A DNA stretch of 29,273 nt, taken from NCBI GenBank assembly GCA_035528905.1, contig DATKXU010000040.1, forward strand, positions 1-29,273, read 5' to 3'. Source of the DNA: DATKXU01 sp035528905 (GTDB taxonomy: Bacteria > Armatimonadota > UBA5829 > DTJY01). Below the pieces are notes generated by a model, which was not told the DNA's origin, ran no database searches, and was given only the letters and a program-made list of their open reading frames with translations. This document shows positions 13,441 to 23,000 of this stretch, one piece after another. How positions within the stretch are numbered: position 1 is the first letter of the stretch; the number at the start of each line of letters is the position of its first letter. Both the position numbers and the translations under genes were made by a program.

Positions 13441-15069
13441 ATGGGCAAACTATTCTCCATTGGCTGCCTAGCAATTCTATGCTGTGTGCTCCTTTCTGGT
13501 ATCTGCATACCGGCAAACGGGCAGACGGCGCCAGTTCCCGCCATATCGTCCGGGCCCCCCGGCGATAGGGTAATCTGCCAGATCAAAAACCTGGACCAAT
13601 GGATTCCGGCCGCGCTTTCCAGGGAGGGCTACCGCATCGGGCCTGGAGATACCATCAGCGTAAATGTTCAGGGCAAGGCATCCTGGAAGTATCAGGTTCG
13701 GCCCGACGCAGGCGCCGATGTTGACCCGAACGAAGTGCAGGTGACCCCCGGCGGAGATATCTATCTCCCGCTGCTCGGGAAGATCCGCGCTGCCGGGAAG
13801 TCGGTGGTCGAGCTGGAGGATGCGATCCGCACCGGCCTCAGCAAGTATGTAAAGAGCTTCGACGTGGCGGTGGCCGTCTCCAGAGTAAGGACCGTAAACG
13901 TATGGATCAGCGGCGAGGTGGAGAATCCCGGTCCGCAGATCCTTCCGGCGGTGTCCACCGTCAGCCTTGCGGTCCTGCAGGCGGGCATCAAGCCGACCGG
14001 CTCCACTAGGCGAATCACCCTTATTCGAGGCGCCACGCGGCGAACCGTTGATCTTTACAAGATGACCATCACCGGCAATCTGGAGGACGATATTCCGCTC
14101 GAGCCGGGCGATTCGGTCCACGTGCCCCCGGTTGCCAGCTATGTGGAGGCTGCCGGCGAGCTCACGCGGCCCGGCAGGTTCGAGATGGTCGGCATGGGGG
14201 GAGGCTCGGACAACTTCCGCAGCCGGGACCTCACCGCGCTGGCGCTGGGGACCACTCCGGCGGCGGCGCTTGACAAAGCCTTCGTCGAGCAGATTGGCGA
14301 AGATGGCAAGAAGATAGCCCTGGACGTCAATCTGCGCCGCCTGGCGGATTCGCCGGACGATAATCCGGTTCTGCAGCCGGGCGATAGGCTGGTCGTTCCA
14401 TCAATCTCAGCCTTCCAACCCATGATCCGGCTGATCGGCGAGTTCAAGGGGTCTGGCGTCTACCAGCGAGCTCCTGGGGAAACTGAGACGGATATCGAGA
14501 ACAAGACCGGTATTTACTACCTGAAGCAAGGACAGACCGTGCGAGATGTCATAATCGCTGTCGGAGGCGTCACGCCGCAGGCCGATCTGAAGCGGGCACG
14601 GATCGAGCGCAAGGAGAGCGGTGCGCCAGGCGGGACGCGCATCATACCGGTAGACCTCGAACGCCTGTTGAACAACGACGACAAATCCGCCGACGTAGCT
14701 CTCATGAACGGGGATACGCTTATTCTTCCCGCAGTTGCGGACAAGATCCACGTCTTCGGTGAGGTCAAGTCGGCTGGCTCCTACGTGTACAGTCCGAACC
14801 GCCGGCTTGTTGACTATCTCGGCGACGCGGGCGGGCCTACCGAGAGAGCAAAACTGACCGAAATCAGCGTTGTGCGAGTGACAGAGGACACTCCTAAGGC
14901 CCTCAGGTTCGACGTCAAACGCGCAATCCGGGGCGCTTACGCGAAGGGGAACCCGGAGCTCGAGCCGGGAGACATCGTGTACGTACCGTCGAAGATCATC
15001 GCCGGCTGGCGGGATGCGGTGCAGATAATAATTACCGGCCTCACCCTGACATCGCTGCTCACCAAATAG
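13441..15069 (+). CDS. Wza-like polysaccharide export protein with several SLBB domains
   Basis: A 542-residue exporter of the outer-membrane polysaccharide export family, longer than E. coli Wza (379). Residues 1-28 form a signal peptide (hydrophobic core LAILCCVLLSGICI, cleavage near ANG-Q); no clean lipobox is seen. The polysaccharide-export domain begins with YRIGPGDTISVNVQG and continues through GGDIYLPLLGKIRAAGKSV (about 60-140). At least three SLBB-type repeats follow, recognisable from VNVWISGEVENPG, IRLIGEFKGSGVY and IHVFGEVKSAGSY; YVEAAGELTRPG looks like another. The C-terminus is hydrophobic (IIITGLTLTSLLTK) and may insert in the outer membrane. It would form the periplasm-to-surface channel for the glycan. 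The Wzz-like gene follows after five bases, so the two are co-transcribed from the promoter at 13319. Confidence 0.93.
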   Translation: MGKLFSIGCLAILCCVLLSGICIPANGQTAPVPAISSGPPGDRVICQIKNLDQWIPAALSREGYRIGPGDTISVNVQGKASWKYQVRPDAGADVDPNEVQVTPGGDIYLPLLGKIRAAGKSVVELEDAIRTGLSKYVKSFDVAVAVSRVRTVNVWISGEVENPGPQILPAVSTVSLAVLQAGIKPTGSTRRITLIRGATRRTVDLYKMTITGNLEDDIPLEPGDSVHVPPVASYVEAAGELTRPGRFEMVGMGGGSDNFRSRDLTALALGTTPAAALDKAFVEQIGEDGKKIALDVNLRRLADSPDDNPVLQPGDRLVVPSISAFQPMIRLIGEFKGSGVYQRAPGETETDIENKTGIYYLKQGQTVRDVIIAVGGVTPQADLKRARIERKESGAPGGTRIIPVDLERLLNNDDKSADVALMNGDTLILPAVADKIHVFGEVKSAGSYVYSPNRRLVDYLGDAGGPTERAKLTEISVVRVTEDTPKALRFDVKRAIRGAYAKGNPELEPGDIVYVPSKIIAGWRDAVQIIITGLTLTSLLTK

Positions 15070-15074
15070 CAACC

Positions 15075-16472
15075 ATGGATGAAGTCAACCTACTAGACTA
15101 CTTCGATATACTGAGACGCCGGAAGTGGATGGTCGCCGGGACGACGGCGGTTGTCTTGCTGATCGCGGTGATCGCTCTTGCACTCATGCCGAGGACTTAC
15201 GAGGGCAAGACCTCCCTGCTGTTCCCGGAGCAGGTGGCCGAGGGCTTTGGCTCTCAGATCGCGCAGCTTGCCGGGCTGCCTATACTGGGGAATCTACCGG
15301 GCCTGTCGGGAAGAAACGTCTATCTGACGGTCTTGAAAAGCCGCACGATCGGCGAGAATGTCTGCACGAGCGTGGGCCTGGACGAGTACGGCTTGGATTA
15401 CAGGGACCTGCGGGACAACCTCATTCTGGAGACGCCGAAGGAGGGCGGACTGCTTCTTACCTGCGAGGTGCCGACTTCCTGGCTCCGAGGCCGTGTCCCA
15501 AGGGCCGAGCTCAAGGAGCGGACGGCGGAGTTGGCCGCACGCCTGGCCAACACCTACATCAGCGAGCTGCGCATCTACGACCAGTCGAACGCTCTATTCA
15601 TGGGCAAGAAGAACCGGCTGTTTATCGAAAGCCAGCTCAGGCGCACAAAGGCGGAGCTGGCCGTGGCGGAAGCCCGGCTCCAGGAGTTCCAGGAAACGCA
15701 CCCAACGCTGATTCCCCCCGACAAGAGCTCGGCATACGCGGACCAGGCATTAGATATAGTTACAAAGCAGACCGAGGCTGAGGTCGCCCTGCGGGAGGTC
15801 CAGGGAGAAATCGCCAGCGCGCGGACGACGTGGAGCGCAGGGGCGCCCAGGGACATCTCCCCCGAGGCGGTGATAGACAGCCCCGCTATTTCCGGGCTGC
15901 GCGTGGAGGTTGCCAAGCTGGAGGTCAGGCGGGCCACTCTCCTTGAGGATTTCACGGAGAGCCACCCGGACGTCGTCAGCCTCACGCAGGAGATAGAAAA
16001 GACTTATGACAGGATCGGGTCCGAGGTTGAAAACATTGTACGCGGCAAGGCTGGAAGCGCGAGCCCGGCGCACCAGGAGCTGCTGAGGCAGTTAGTCATC
16101 ATGGAAGTCAATCGCGACGGTCTGGAGGCCAGGAGGTCGGCGCTGGCAGGAGCACTTACGAACATCGAAGGGCGGCTATCTGGCCTGCCACCGAAGGAGA
16201 TCGAGTACGCCAGGCTGCTAAGGGACCTGAAGGCGGCGGAGACGGTTTACACGACTCTGCTCGCCGAGCATGCGAAAGCCCGCGTGGCTGAGGGCCGGGA
16301 GACAGAGAACTTCAACGTAGTGGACGAAGCCATCGCGCCGAAGAAGCCGGCTAAGCCGCGTATGGGACTGGTTATGCTTGCGAGTTTGATGCTCGGTCTG
16401 ATCGGCGGCACATTCATCGTGCTGGCGCGGGAGGGTGCGGCCAGGGCGCACGAAGCCCACAAGAAGCATTGA
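15075..16472 (+). CDS. Wzz-type chain-length determinant (polysaccharide co-polymerase)
   Basis: A 465-residue inner-membrane protein that sets glycan chain length and couples polymerisation to export. Membrane spans lie at about residues 17-38 and 430-450, bracketing a large periplasmic region rich in coiled coil (for example RTKAELAVAEARLQEFQE). The C-terminal span is preceded by the proline-rich family motif APKKPAKPRMG. There is no Walker-type tyrosine-kinase domain after the second span, so it is a PCP without its kinase half, and no separate kinase gene is in this window. It follows the exporter by five bases. Its 3' end (16277-16358) recurs as a fragment at 23158-23239 with 77 of 82 bases the same. 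It is convergent with the flippase gene, with only 40 bases between the stops and no terminator visible. Confidence 0.92.
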   Translation: MDEVNLLDYFDILRRRKWMVAGTTAVVLLIAVIALALMPRTYEGKTSLLFPEQVAEGFGSQIAQLAGLPILGNLPGLSGRNVYLTVLKSRTIGENVCTSVGLDEYGLDYRDLRDNLILETPKEGGLLLTCEVPTSWLRGRVPRAELKERTAELAARLANTYISELRIYDQSNALFMGKKNRLFIESQLRRTKAELAVAEARLQEFQETHPTLIPPDKSSAYADQALDIVTKQTEAEVALREVQGEIASARTTWSAGAPRDISPEAVIDSPAISGLRVEVAKLEVRRATLLEDFTESHPDVVSLTQEIEKTYDRIGSEVENIVRGKAGSASPAHQELLRQLVIMEVNRDGLEARRSALAGALTNIEGRLSGLPPKEIEYARLLRDLKAAETVYTTLLAEHAKARVAEGRETENFNVVDEAIAPKKPAKPRMGLVMLASLMLGLIGGTFIVLAREGAARAHEAHKKH

Positions 16473-16512
16473 GCCGCAGACAGAGCAGGCTGAATCTCCA
16501 TCCCCAACGTAT

Positions 16513-18039
16513 CTAAGTCGAGCTTACCTCGCTCGGCCCTTCATTAACATAAGCCATACCCGACCCTCTCGACCTCACGTACTGCAAGACGCCCCGTATT
16601 TCCGCAGGTTTCAGTATGCCCAGCGCAAAAGCAAGGGGAAAGTAAAGCGCTCCCAGGCTTGCTTCCGCGGCAGTTCTTCTAATCCCCGATATACCGAGCT
16701 GTGGCAGCGCGAAGTAGCATGTGGACAGGGCGAAGAAAATCATCGCAGTTCGGATAATCTCCGACCACCGATAATCCACACTGTGGAACTTCTGTCCTGC
16801 CCGATGGTAGCAGATCGGCAATATCGCCGCCCCGACCACGGTTGCAATCGCTGCTCCAAGCATCCCGTAACGTGGTATCAGCAGGAAGTTCAGCGCGGTA
16901 TTGATAGCGCCGGCGCCGGTGTAGAATATCGCCGAATAGACCGTCTTTCTGGCGAAAGTCATGCCAACTCCCACCAGCCGAGTAGCGCCGATGAACACCA
17001 GCGAAAGCAGAATCATCCACAGGACGAATGTAGAGCCGACGTAAGACCGACCGGATACAAACAGGATCACGTGTTTGTAGGCCGCCGTCAAGCAGTAAAT
17101 TATAAATCCGCTGAAGAGCACGTAAAAGCTTAAGGTTCGCGAGTAGAACTCGTTCGCGCGGTCGCTGTGGCGGACCGACAGCATCTGCGGCAGCCACACC
17201 ATAAACAGCGGATCAACCACCCCAATTCGGAAGACATTGGCATACATGTATATCAGAGAGTAGACTCCCACCACGGCCTTGCCGACCTCGATGCTGCCGG
17301 ACATGTTTAGGAGGAAGTAGCGGTCCGCGCTTGCCAACACCGCCGCAGACAGGCCCATCGGGACCAGGGGAACCCCGAAGGCCAGCAGCTTTTTCGCTTC
17401 TGCGCTGTTGAAGCGGAAGGCCGAACGTTTATATAGAGCGGGCATTATTGCCAGACACATCAGCGCTGAGCTGACGCAGTTCGCTGTAACCGCGCCGACT
17501 ATTCCGCGCTTTAGGACTGCTACCAGCAGTATTGCGCTTACACACGTGATTAGCAGCTTGGCTCCGTTCGCCACGCTGAACGCAAATGATCTCTTGTCAG
17601 CCCTTAGCTGCGACGTGTAGAGGTTGAACAGGTTGTCGGTTATCAGCATTGCGCCCAGGAGCCACAAGCAGATGGCGAACTGCTCGGAGCCGGTTATCAA
17701 CCGGCTGAGGGGGTTCGATAGAATTGCCATCGCTGCCGCAAACACAAGGGTCGAGCCGCAGAGCAATAGGAAAGCAGTGCCGATGACCGGGGCCCGCTCC
17801 TTTGCATTATCGTAGTCGAAGTACGACCGAAGTACGGCGGAATTGATTCCAAGCTGCGCGGCTGTGCTGATGACACTCAAAGTTATTGTCAGGATTGCAA
17901 AAACCCCGTACTGCTCGACGGGTAGTGCGCGTGTATAGATGGGGATCAGAACGAAGCTGGCCAGCCTGGAAGCCATCAGGCCCGTGCCGTAAACCAGGTA
18001 GTGCTTGCCGGTATCAACAAATATCTCACCAAGCCTCAT
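16513..18039 (-). CDS. Wzx-type oligosaccharide flippase
   Basis: A 508-residue integral membrane protein of the MOP superfamily (polysaccharide biosynthesis/Wzx branch), with about 12-14 hydrophobic segments spread along the whole length. It would move lipid-linked oligosaccharide from the cytoplasmic to the periplasmic side. The N-terminus (KHYLVYGTGLMASRLASFVLIPIYTRALPVEQYGVFA) has the typical Wzx first helices with the PIYTRxLxxxxYG signature. ATG 18039 is preceded by GAGGGG at good spacing. The gene lies 41 bases downstream of the nitroreductase-pyruvyltransferase gene on the same strand, so both probably share the promoter at 20248-20277. A second, MurJ-like flippase is encoded at 23381. 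Confidence 0.9.
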   Translation of the reverse strand: MRLGEIFVDTGKHYLVYGTGLMASRLASFVLIPIYTRALPVEQYGVFAILTITLSVISTAAQLGINSAVLRSYFDYDNAKERAPVIGTAFLLLCGSTLVFAAAMAILSNPLSRLITGSEQFAICLWLLGAMLITDNLFNLYTSQLRADKRSFAFSVANGAKLLITCVSAILLVAVLKRGIVGAVTANCVSSALMCLAIMPALYKRSAFRFNSAEAKKLLAFGVPLVPMGLSAAVLASADRYFLLNMSGSIEVGKAVVGVYSLIYMYANVFRIGVVDPLFMVWLPQMLSVRHSDRANEFYSRTLSFYVLFSGFIIYCLTAAYKHVILFVSGRSYVGSTFVLWMILLSLVFIGATRLVGVGMTFARKTVYSAIFYTGAGAINTALNFLLIPRYGMLGAAIATVVGAAILPICYHRAGQKFHSVDYRWSEIIRTAMIFFALSTCYFALPQLGISGIRRTAAEASLGALYFPLAFALGILKPAEIRGVLQYVRSRGSGMAYVNEGPSEVSST

Positions 18040-18080
18040 TAAAACCCCTCAGCTTGTCTGCCGGTGACCGGGGACGTTCG

Positions 18081-20150
18081 TCAGGAGTGCTCCTGTCGAA
18101 GAAACAGGCTGTCGCTCTCGCTGCAGAGCGTAGGACTCACGTTCTTGCTGGCCTTGGCTCGAAGAATTTCATACGCTTCCCTTAGCTGCTCACGGAGGCC
18201 GGCTTCGTTACACAAGGCATTCACGGCGGCTCGAACCACGGCCTCGCGGTTTCCGGGGTCGGAAGCGTCCGGGCTTAGAACGCTCTGGGAGTAAGGAAAC
18301 AATGAAAAAAGCCCCTCTGTCTTGAGTGTATTGCCGGTAAGCGGGACGACGGGCGTCTGTGTCCGAATGCAGAACACGCATGGGTGATAGCGGTCGCTTA
18401 TGACGAGTCGGAAGCGCGATAGGAGGTCAATGAAACGCGGATGGCTGGTAGCTCTCTTCATGGCTGGGGCGCCGGACTCCCGAACGATCTGCGCCATCAA
18501 CAGGCTGTCCTGCTTAAGGGAGCTCGATAGCAGGACCACACCCAAATTCAGTCTGCTCCGCAGTTCGCCCACAACTTGCGCCCAGCTCGATGCGTCGTGG
18601 CCCCTGTCCCCCCTCAGGATCAGTGCGATGGATTTTGCTGGGTCTACGGGAGTATCCCCGAAGACGTCCGCTATTTCTTCGCACTCCTCCACGGATGCGA
18701 AGATTGCGGCGTCGGCTCCTACTTCTATCTTATCTGCGTCAACGCCGCACTTTACGAGTTCGTCGCGCGAAAGCGGCTCTCGCACCACTATCGTCCCGAT
18801 GGGCCTGAAGACGTGAGAAACCAGCGCGCGGAGTACATCGTCCTTCACGTCCACAGACATATTGCACGCGACCACTTCCTTCTCCAGCCGCACGGCAACG
18901 TGTAGCTCGAACAGGCGGCGCACCAGGGCATCGCCATAGTAGTCGGCCAGGTAGCCATCTCCGTTGTAGATCACCGTATCGAACCGGGCCAGCTCGAACA
19001 GCCGCTTCTCTATATGCCGCATCCCCCAAATACTTGGAAGCAGCCGACACAGCACTCGTTCGATCACCCTCCTCTCAGGCTCGATAATCAAGTTCGGTGC
19101 CTCCAGGAAGGTCTTTTCTCGCCGCTCGTCCCATGCCGGGCGTCGCAACTCCCCGATTTCTCTACGAATAGAGTATATATCGTGCAGGTTCTTCGGACTT
19201 ACCGGCAGCCGACGCCCGATCTTGCAAAGGAGCCCGTAAAAGCGACTGGCGTGCAGCCGCGACCTCCACCAGTACCTGCCGAAGCTGTCCTCGGGTATTT
19301 CATAGGCATATCTCAGCCGCCGGATCATGGATTCAGCCAGGTCGTCAAACCTACGTATCGCCATTGCGGGGTCATCTCCCAGGTAAGCCCTGTTCAGCAG
19401 ACTTGAAATCGGAGATTCATTGAAGAGCCTGATCCAGTGGGTATGCCCAAGTCGTTCGCGAACCAGGTTTAGCAGGCCTTCCGACAGCGCACGGCTGCCC
19501 ATATTGTCGTGAGTTGGAGATTGATAGTGCAGTATGGCGGTCTTTCTCGGCACGTTTACGATGTGATCTTCTGCGGCTCCGCGCATCACGGGCTTGCCGT
19601 GCCATTTCGCGGCCGATAGATCAACCTCCGAGGCCGGATAACCGAGAAAAACCGCGCTCTGGAGTTTGAGCGTGTTGGGGACATCAAACCGCTTGTAAAG
19701 CTCCACCACATTCTCTCCATGCGCGCCCTGCCAGTAGGGGCTTACGTTTACCCACAACGCACCCAAGCCCAGCGACTCAGCAACGAGAAGGATGTTCATA
19801 GCTGCTGCAGCAGCATCAAAGTACTGCAGCCTTGCTTTGTGGGGATCATCCCACCAGCCTTTGTAGTAAGTTGCGTTGGTGTCCGTGTATATGAGGATCG
19901 CGGCCTGGGGGTTTACAACCTTCTTGGCTTTCAATAGGGCTTCGAGGTCTTCCTTCTTCGTGGTGACTACGAACCTGACTTCCTGCTGGTTGCAGCCGGT
20001 GGGAGCCCATATCGCTGCCTCCACCAGTTTCTTGAGGGTTGCAGCGTCAACCGGTGTGTCGGTAAACTTCCGGCAGGATCTCCTGGACTTGATGATTCCT
20101 ATGAGCAGGTTGTAGGTATCCTGGCCGCGGTTTTCGCCAAGGGTATCCAT
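18081..20150 (-). CDS. Nitroreductase-polysaccharide pyruvyl transferase fusion
   Basis: A 689-residue two-domain protein. Residues about 12-195 form an FMN-dependent nitroreductase fold: SRRSCRKFTDTPV (FMN-phosphate contacts), AAIWAPTGCNQQEVRF, MNILLVAESLGLGALWV and AVFLGYPASEV. From residue 203 it becomes a polysaccharide pyruvyl transferase (CsaB/WcaK family): TAILHYQSPTHDNMGSRAL at the start, VIYNGDGYLADYYGD in the middle, and ISDRYHPCVFCIRTQTPVV with LTGNTLKTEG at 584-613, matching the family's SxRxH and NxK elements. The second half would add ketal-linked pyruvate from phosphoenolpyruvate to a sugar; the oxidoreductase half is unexplained. No stop or frameshift separates the halves. ATG 20150 follows a GGGGGA ribosome site. 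It is first in the flippase operon. Confidence 0.88.
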   Translation of the reverse strand: MDTLGENRGQDTYNLLIGIIKSRRSCRKFTDTPVDAATLKKLVEAAIWAPTGCNQQEVRFVVTTKKEDLEALLKAKKVVNPQAAILIYTDTNATYYKGWWDDPHKARLQYFDAAAAAMNILLVAESLGLGALWVNVSPYWQGAHGENVVELYKRFDVPNTLKLQSAVFLGYPASEVDLSAAKWHGKPVMRGAAEDHIVNVPRKTAILHYQSPTHDNMGSRALSEGLLNLVRERLGHTHWIRLFNESPISSLLNRAYLGDDPAMAIRRFDDLAESMIRRLRYAYEIPEDSFGRYWWRSRLHASRFYGLLCKIGRRLPVSPKNLHDIYSIRREIGELRRPAWDERREKTFLEAPNLIIEPERRVIERVLCRLLPSIWGMRHIEKRLFELARFDTVIYNGDGYLADYYGDALVRRLFELHVAVRLEKEVVACNMSVDVKDDVLRALVSHVFRPIGTIVVREPLSRDELVKCGVDADKIEVGADAAIFASVEECEEIADVFGDTPVDPAKSIALILRGDRGHDASSWAQVVGELRSRLNLGVVLLSSSLKQDSLLMAQIVRESGAPAMKRATSHPRFIDLLSRFRLVISDRYHPCVFCIRTQTPVVPLTGNTLKTEGLFSLFPYSQSVLSPDASDPGNREAVVRAAVNALCNEAGLREQLREAYEILRAKASKNVSPTLCSESDSLFLRQEHS

Positions 20151-20247
20151 AAGTCCCCCGCACTCGGTGGTTGTTTTAGGTTGCTGTCACGGAGACTGCG
20201 AAAGCTCGCGGAGGCGCTGAGCGTCTCGTGTGTGATGCGACTAGCAA

Positions 20248-20277
20248 ACTATATCACCCGCGGGGATGCCGTGTCAA
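20248..20277 (-). promoter_or_regulatory. Promoter of the fusion gene-flippase operon
   Basis: On the minus strand TTGACA (20272-20277) is followed after 18 bases by TATAGT (20248-20253). The -35 overlaps the stop codon of the upstream GT4 gene. A transcript would start near 20241, about 90 bases before the ATG at 20150. Confidence 0.55.
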
Positions 20278-21524
20278 CGGCGCCGGCTTTCGGCGGATGT
20301 CGCGGCTGCGGTGGGCTTGGCCTTCGACAGGCCATCGTACATCTTCACTAGCTCTGCCGCCGCTGTGTTCCAGTCATATCGCTCTTTCACAGCCTCTGCG
20401 CCGCTCATGCCGAGCCGCCGTGCGAGCTCGCGGTTTTCATATAGTCTCAAAATGCACTCAGCAAGATCATCCGGCCTGCTCGCGTGGAAAACAAGACCGG
20501 CCCTCGCATCATTGACGATCCTCGCCAACGGCGGGCAGTCGCTCACGATTACAGGCTTGGCAAACCCCATGTAGTCGAACAACTTGTTGGGGATCGTGTT
20601 GTCCCGGTGAGGGTTCCGCTGGTGTGGAACCAGGCCGACATCGCTGGCAGCTATATAGCCCGGCACCTTCTCAAACGGCTGCCAGCCGACCAATGCTACA
20701 GAGTCTTCCACACCGAGCTCCTTCACCAGGTTGCGCAGGCGGGCCAGGTAGCCAGTATCCCCTCCCGAGTCACCAACCACCACCAGTTTCGCATCAGGCG
20801 CTTTCCCTTCTAAGAGTGCCATGGCCCGAATCGCAATATCCACACCCCTGTCCGAACAGATATACCCTACGTAGCTCAACACGAACTTCCCTGAGCGCTC
20901 GGGGTTCAGCTGTACGCCCGCGCTATATGCCCTCAAGTATTCGAGGTCCACGTAATTCGGCACCACATGGACCTTCTCAGGCTCGATGCCATATCTGAGC
21001 ATGTAATCGCGGCCTTCCTCGATCACCACGACGATCCGGTCGGCCGCCCGAACGCAGCGCCGCTGATAGTTGTGCCACAGGGTCTGATTGGCAGTGACCA
21101 GGTGACGTAGTTTGAAGGAGCCGCCCACATAGGCACGAACCGCGGAGGCGTAGTTCTCATGTAAGTCGGCCACAACCGGGATGCCGAGCCTTCGGCCCAC
21201 GCGTATGCCCGCCCATACGTTGGGGAGGTCATGGACGTGCAGCACGTCCACCTGGCTCTCCACAGCGAATTTCTCGATCCGCTCCTCTACAGGGATGCTG
21301 AGAAAAGACATGCGCCTGACAAACGTCAGCGCTTTTTGAACTTCGCCGGGTCTAGGGGGAGCATACGTCTGCAGGGTCAGCCCATCGGTAGGGATTACCC
21401 TTTGGTTGGTCGGCTGCTCCTGCACCAGGGCTACGACCTCATGTCCTGCCGCCGCGAGGCTCCGCGCCTCCTTCTTGATGCGCACGTCCACCGGGTGCTC
21501 GCAGAGCACAAATCCGATCTTCAC
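20274..21524 (-). CDS. GT4-family glycosyltransferase
   Basis: A GT-B fold glycosyltransferase of about 416 residues. The N-terminal domain has VKIGFVLCEHPVDVRIKKEA and VDVLHVHDLPN; the donor domain has LSYVGYICSDRGVDIAIRAM, VVVGDSGGD, VALVGWQPFEKVPGYIAASDVGLVPH and NKLFDYMGFAKPVI, in which the usual second glutamate region is replaced by NKLFDYM, as in many sugar-nucleotide GT4 enzymes. Start: GTG 21524 lies seven bases after AGGAG and begins the protein at the conserved KIGFV strand; TTG 21566 or ATG 21560 would add 12-14 residues but lack a good ribosome site. It would act on the cytoplasmic face, extending the lipid-linked repeat unit. It heads the minus-strand block and is divergent from the next gene, with about 260 bases between starts and no clear promoter. 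Confidence 0.88.
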   Translation of the reverse strand: MKIGFVLCEHPVDVRIKKEARSLAAAGHEVVALVQEQPTNQRVIPTDGLTLQTYAPPRPGEVQKALTFVRRMSFLSIPVEERIEKFAVESQVDVLHVHDLPNVWAGIRVGRRLGIPVVADLHENYASAVRAYVGGSFKLRHLVTANQTLWHNYQRRCVRAADRIVVVIEEGRDYMLRYGIEPEKVHVVPNYVDLEYLRAYSAGVQLNPERSGKFVLSYVGYICSDRGVDIAIRAMALLEGKAPDAKLVVVGDSGGDTGYLARLRNLVKELGVEDSVALVGWQPFEKVPGYIAASDVGLVPHQRNPHRDNTIPNKLFDYMGFAKPVIVSDCPPLARIVNDARAGLVFHASRPDDLAECILRLYENRELARRLGMSGAEAVKERYDWNTAAAELVKMYDGLSKAKPTAAATSAESRRR

Positions 21525-21788
21525 GGTTTCTCTCCTGATGCTTTCCGTCGCCACATGCATATTCAATCCCGGAATGGCTCAGTCCTCCGTCCTGTAGCCC
21601 ACTCGCGTTCCCTAAAATGCATCGCACCATGCGCAGTTTGCTTCCTCGCTGATAAACCTAGACATTCTCAGGGACAAGAGCAAAGCATGGGTTGGCTCTG
21701 GAGGAAATGTGCTCTGGTAAAGCGAATTGTTTTTCCGACGGCACGCCTAGTAAGGGGCAGGCATTCATAACGCAAACGGAGCCGAATT

Positions 21789-22961
21789 TTGAGCCTTGCA
21801 GGCAAGAAGATAATAATGGCAGAGCATCTGGATTGGGACAGCCCATGCCAGGTAGGGAGTCATGCCTACGCAGACTACTTCCTGCGTGATGGCGCCCAGG
21901 TGCTCTGGTTCACCTCTGCCTGGAGTCTGCCATCTCTCATCTTCTCGAAAAACTCAACCTGGGTTAAGGTCGAGCGTTGGTTAGCGAATGCCAGGGCAGA
22001 GGTCCGGCCCGGGCTGTATGTGTATTCACCGTTTACCTGTCTGCCTAGCAAGAACAAACCTCTGCTGCGTTCACACCTTGCTGCAAGGCATGGTTTGCGA
22101 TATACTATCCCGCGGGTGACCTCCTGGCTGAAGTCGAGGGGATGGGGCGAAGTTGATCTGCTATGGACAACGAATGTGGTGCACGCTGATCTCCTTGACA
22201 TGGTACGCTACAAGCGTTCCGCTTATCGTATAGCTGACATGACCGCAGCGTACAAAGATGTCACACCTGCCTTTCGCAAGGTGGAGGATGAAGTCATCGC
22301 GCGCGTAGATCAGGTGTTCGTTGCCAGCCGAGCGATGCAAGACTACGTTGTACGGCTCAACAAGAATTGCCAGTACCTGCCTAACGGAGTTTATCTTGAC
22401 CGCTTTCGCAACAGCAGTTACCCGGCAGAATACCACGACATGCCCTCTCCCAAAGCCATATACGTCGGGGCAATTGACGAACGTTTGGATATCAACCTCC
22501 TGCGTGTCTTGGCAGAGCAACTGCCCGATGTCAGCTTTTGCCTTATCGGACCTGTAAGCGTGGACGTCTCAGCGCTCGTGCGAGCCTCCAACGTGTACTT
22601 ATTGGGTTGCAGAGAGCAATCGCAGCTGGCTGGCTACTTAGAACATGCAGACGTTGGGATCATCCCGTTTGTGAGGAATGACCTCACTCAGCACGTAAGT
22701 CCGCTCAAACTGTTGCAATACTTCGCGTCCGGGCTGCCAGTTGTATCAACGGACCTTGCGGAGATTCGTTCCCTTGGCTCCCCAGCGCTGCTGGCGTGCG
22801 GCGCAAAGGAATTTGCAGATGCTACCCTGGAGGCTTTACGCGGCGGCAGGAATCGTCCAGAGTACGCCCGGCATGCCTCCGATAACACATGGGAAAGCCG
22901 CTACAAGGTCGTGAGGGCTTGGTTCTCGTCTTGTAGCGCCGAGCTGGCCCGCGTGACGTAG
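21789..22961 (+). CDS. GT-B glycosyltransferase (GT4/GT1-like)
   Basis: A 390-residue glycosyltransferase of the GT-B type, more divergent than its neighbours. The N-terminal half has KKIIMAEHLDWDSPCQVGSH and VDLLWTTNVVHADLL; the donor half has CQYLPNGVYLDRF, AIYVGAIDERLDINLL, VSFCLIGPV, YLEHADVGIIPF and SPLKLLQYFASGLPVVSTD, where LKLLQYFASG takes the place of the usual EAMAxG helix. This pattern fits enzymes of the TuaH-like group in cell-surface glycan synthesis. TTG 21789 is chosen because GGAG (21778-21781) is seven bases upstream; ATG 21816 in the same frame has no ribosome site. Downstream lies a stretch of gene remnants. No acceptor can be named. Confidence 0.82.
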   Translation: MSLAGKKIIMAEHLDWDSPCQVGSHAYADYFLRDGAQVLWFTSAWSLPSLIFSKNSTWVKVERWLANARAEVRPGLYVYSPFTCLPSKNKPLLRSHLAARHGLRYTIPRVTSWLKSRGWGEVDLLWTTNVVHADLLDMVRYKRSAYRIADMTAAYKDVTPAFRKVEDEVIARVDQVFVASRAMQDYVVRLNKNCQYLPNGVYLDRFRNSSYPAEYHDMPSPKAIYVGAIDERLDINLLRVLAEQLPDVSFCLIGPVSVDVSALVRASNVYLLGCREQSQLAGYLEHADVGIIPFVRNDLTQHVSPLKLLQYFASGLPVVSTDLAEIRSLGSPALLACGAKEFADATLEALRGGRNRPEYARHASDNTWESRYKVVRAWFSSCSAELARVT

Positions 22962-23000
22962 CTTTGTACAGATACGGTCTGCGCGGCTTCGGCATGCTAA

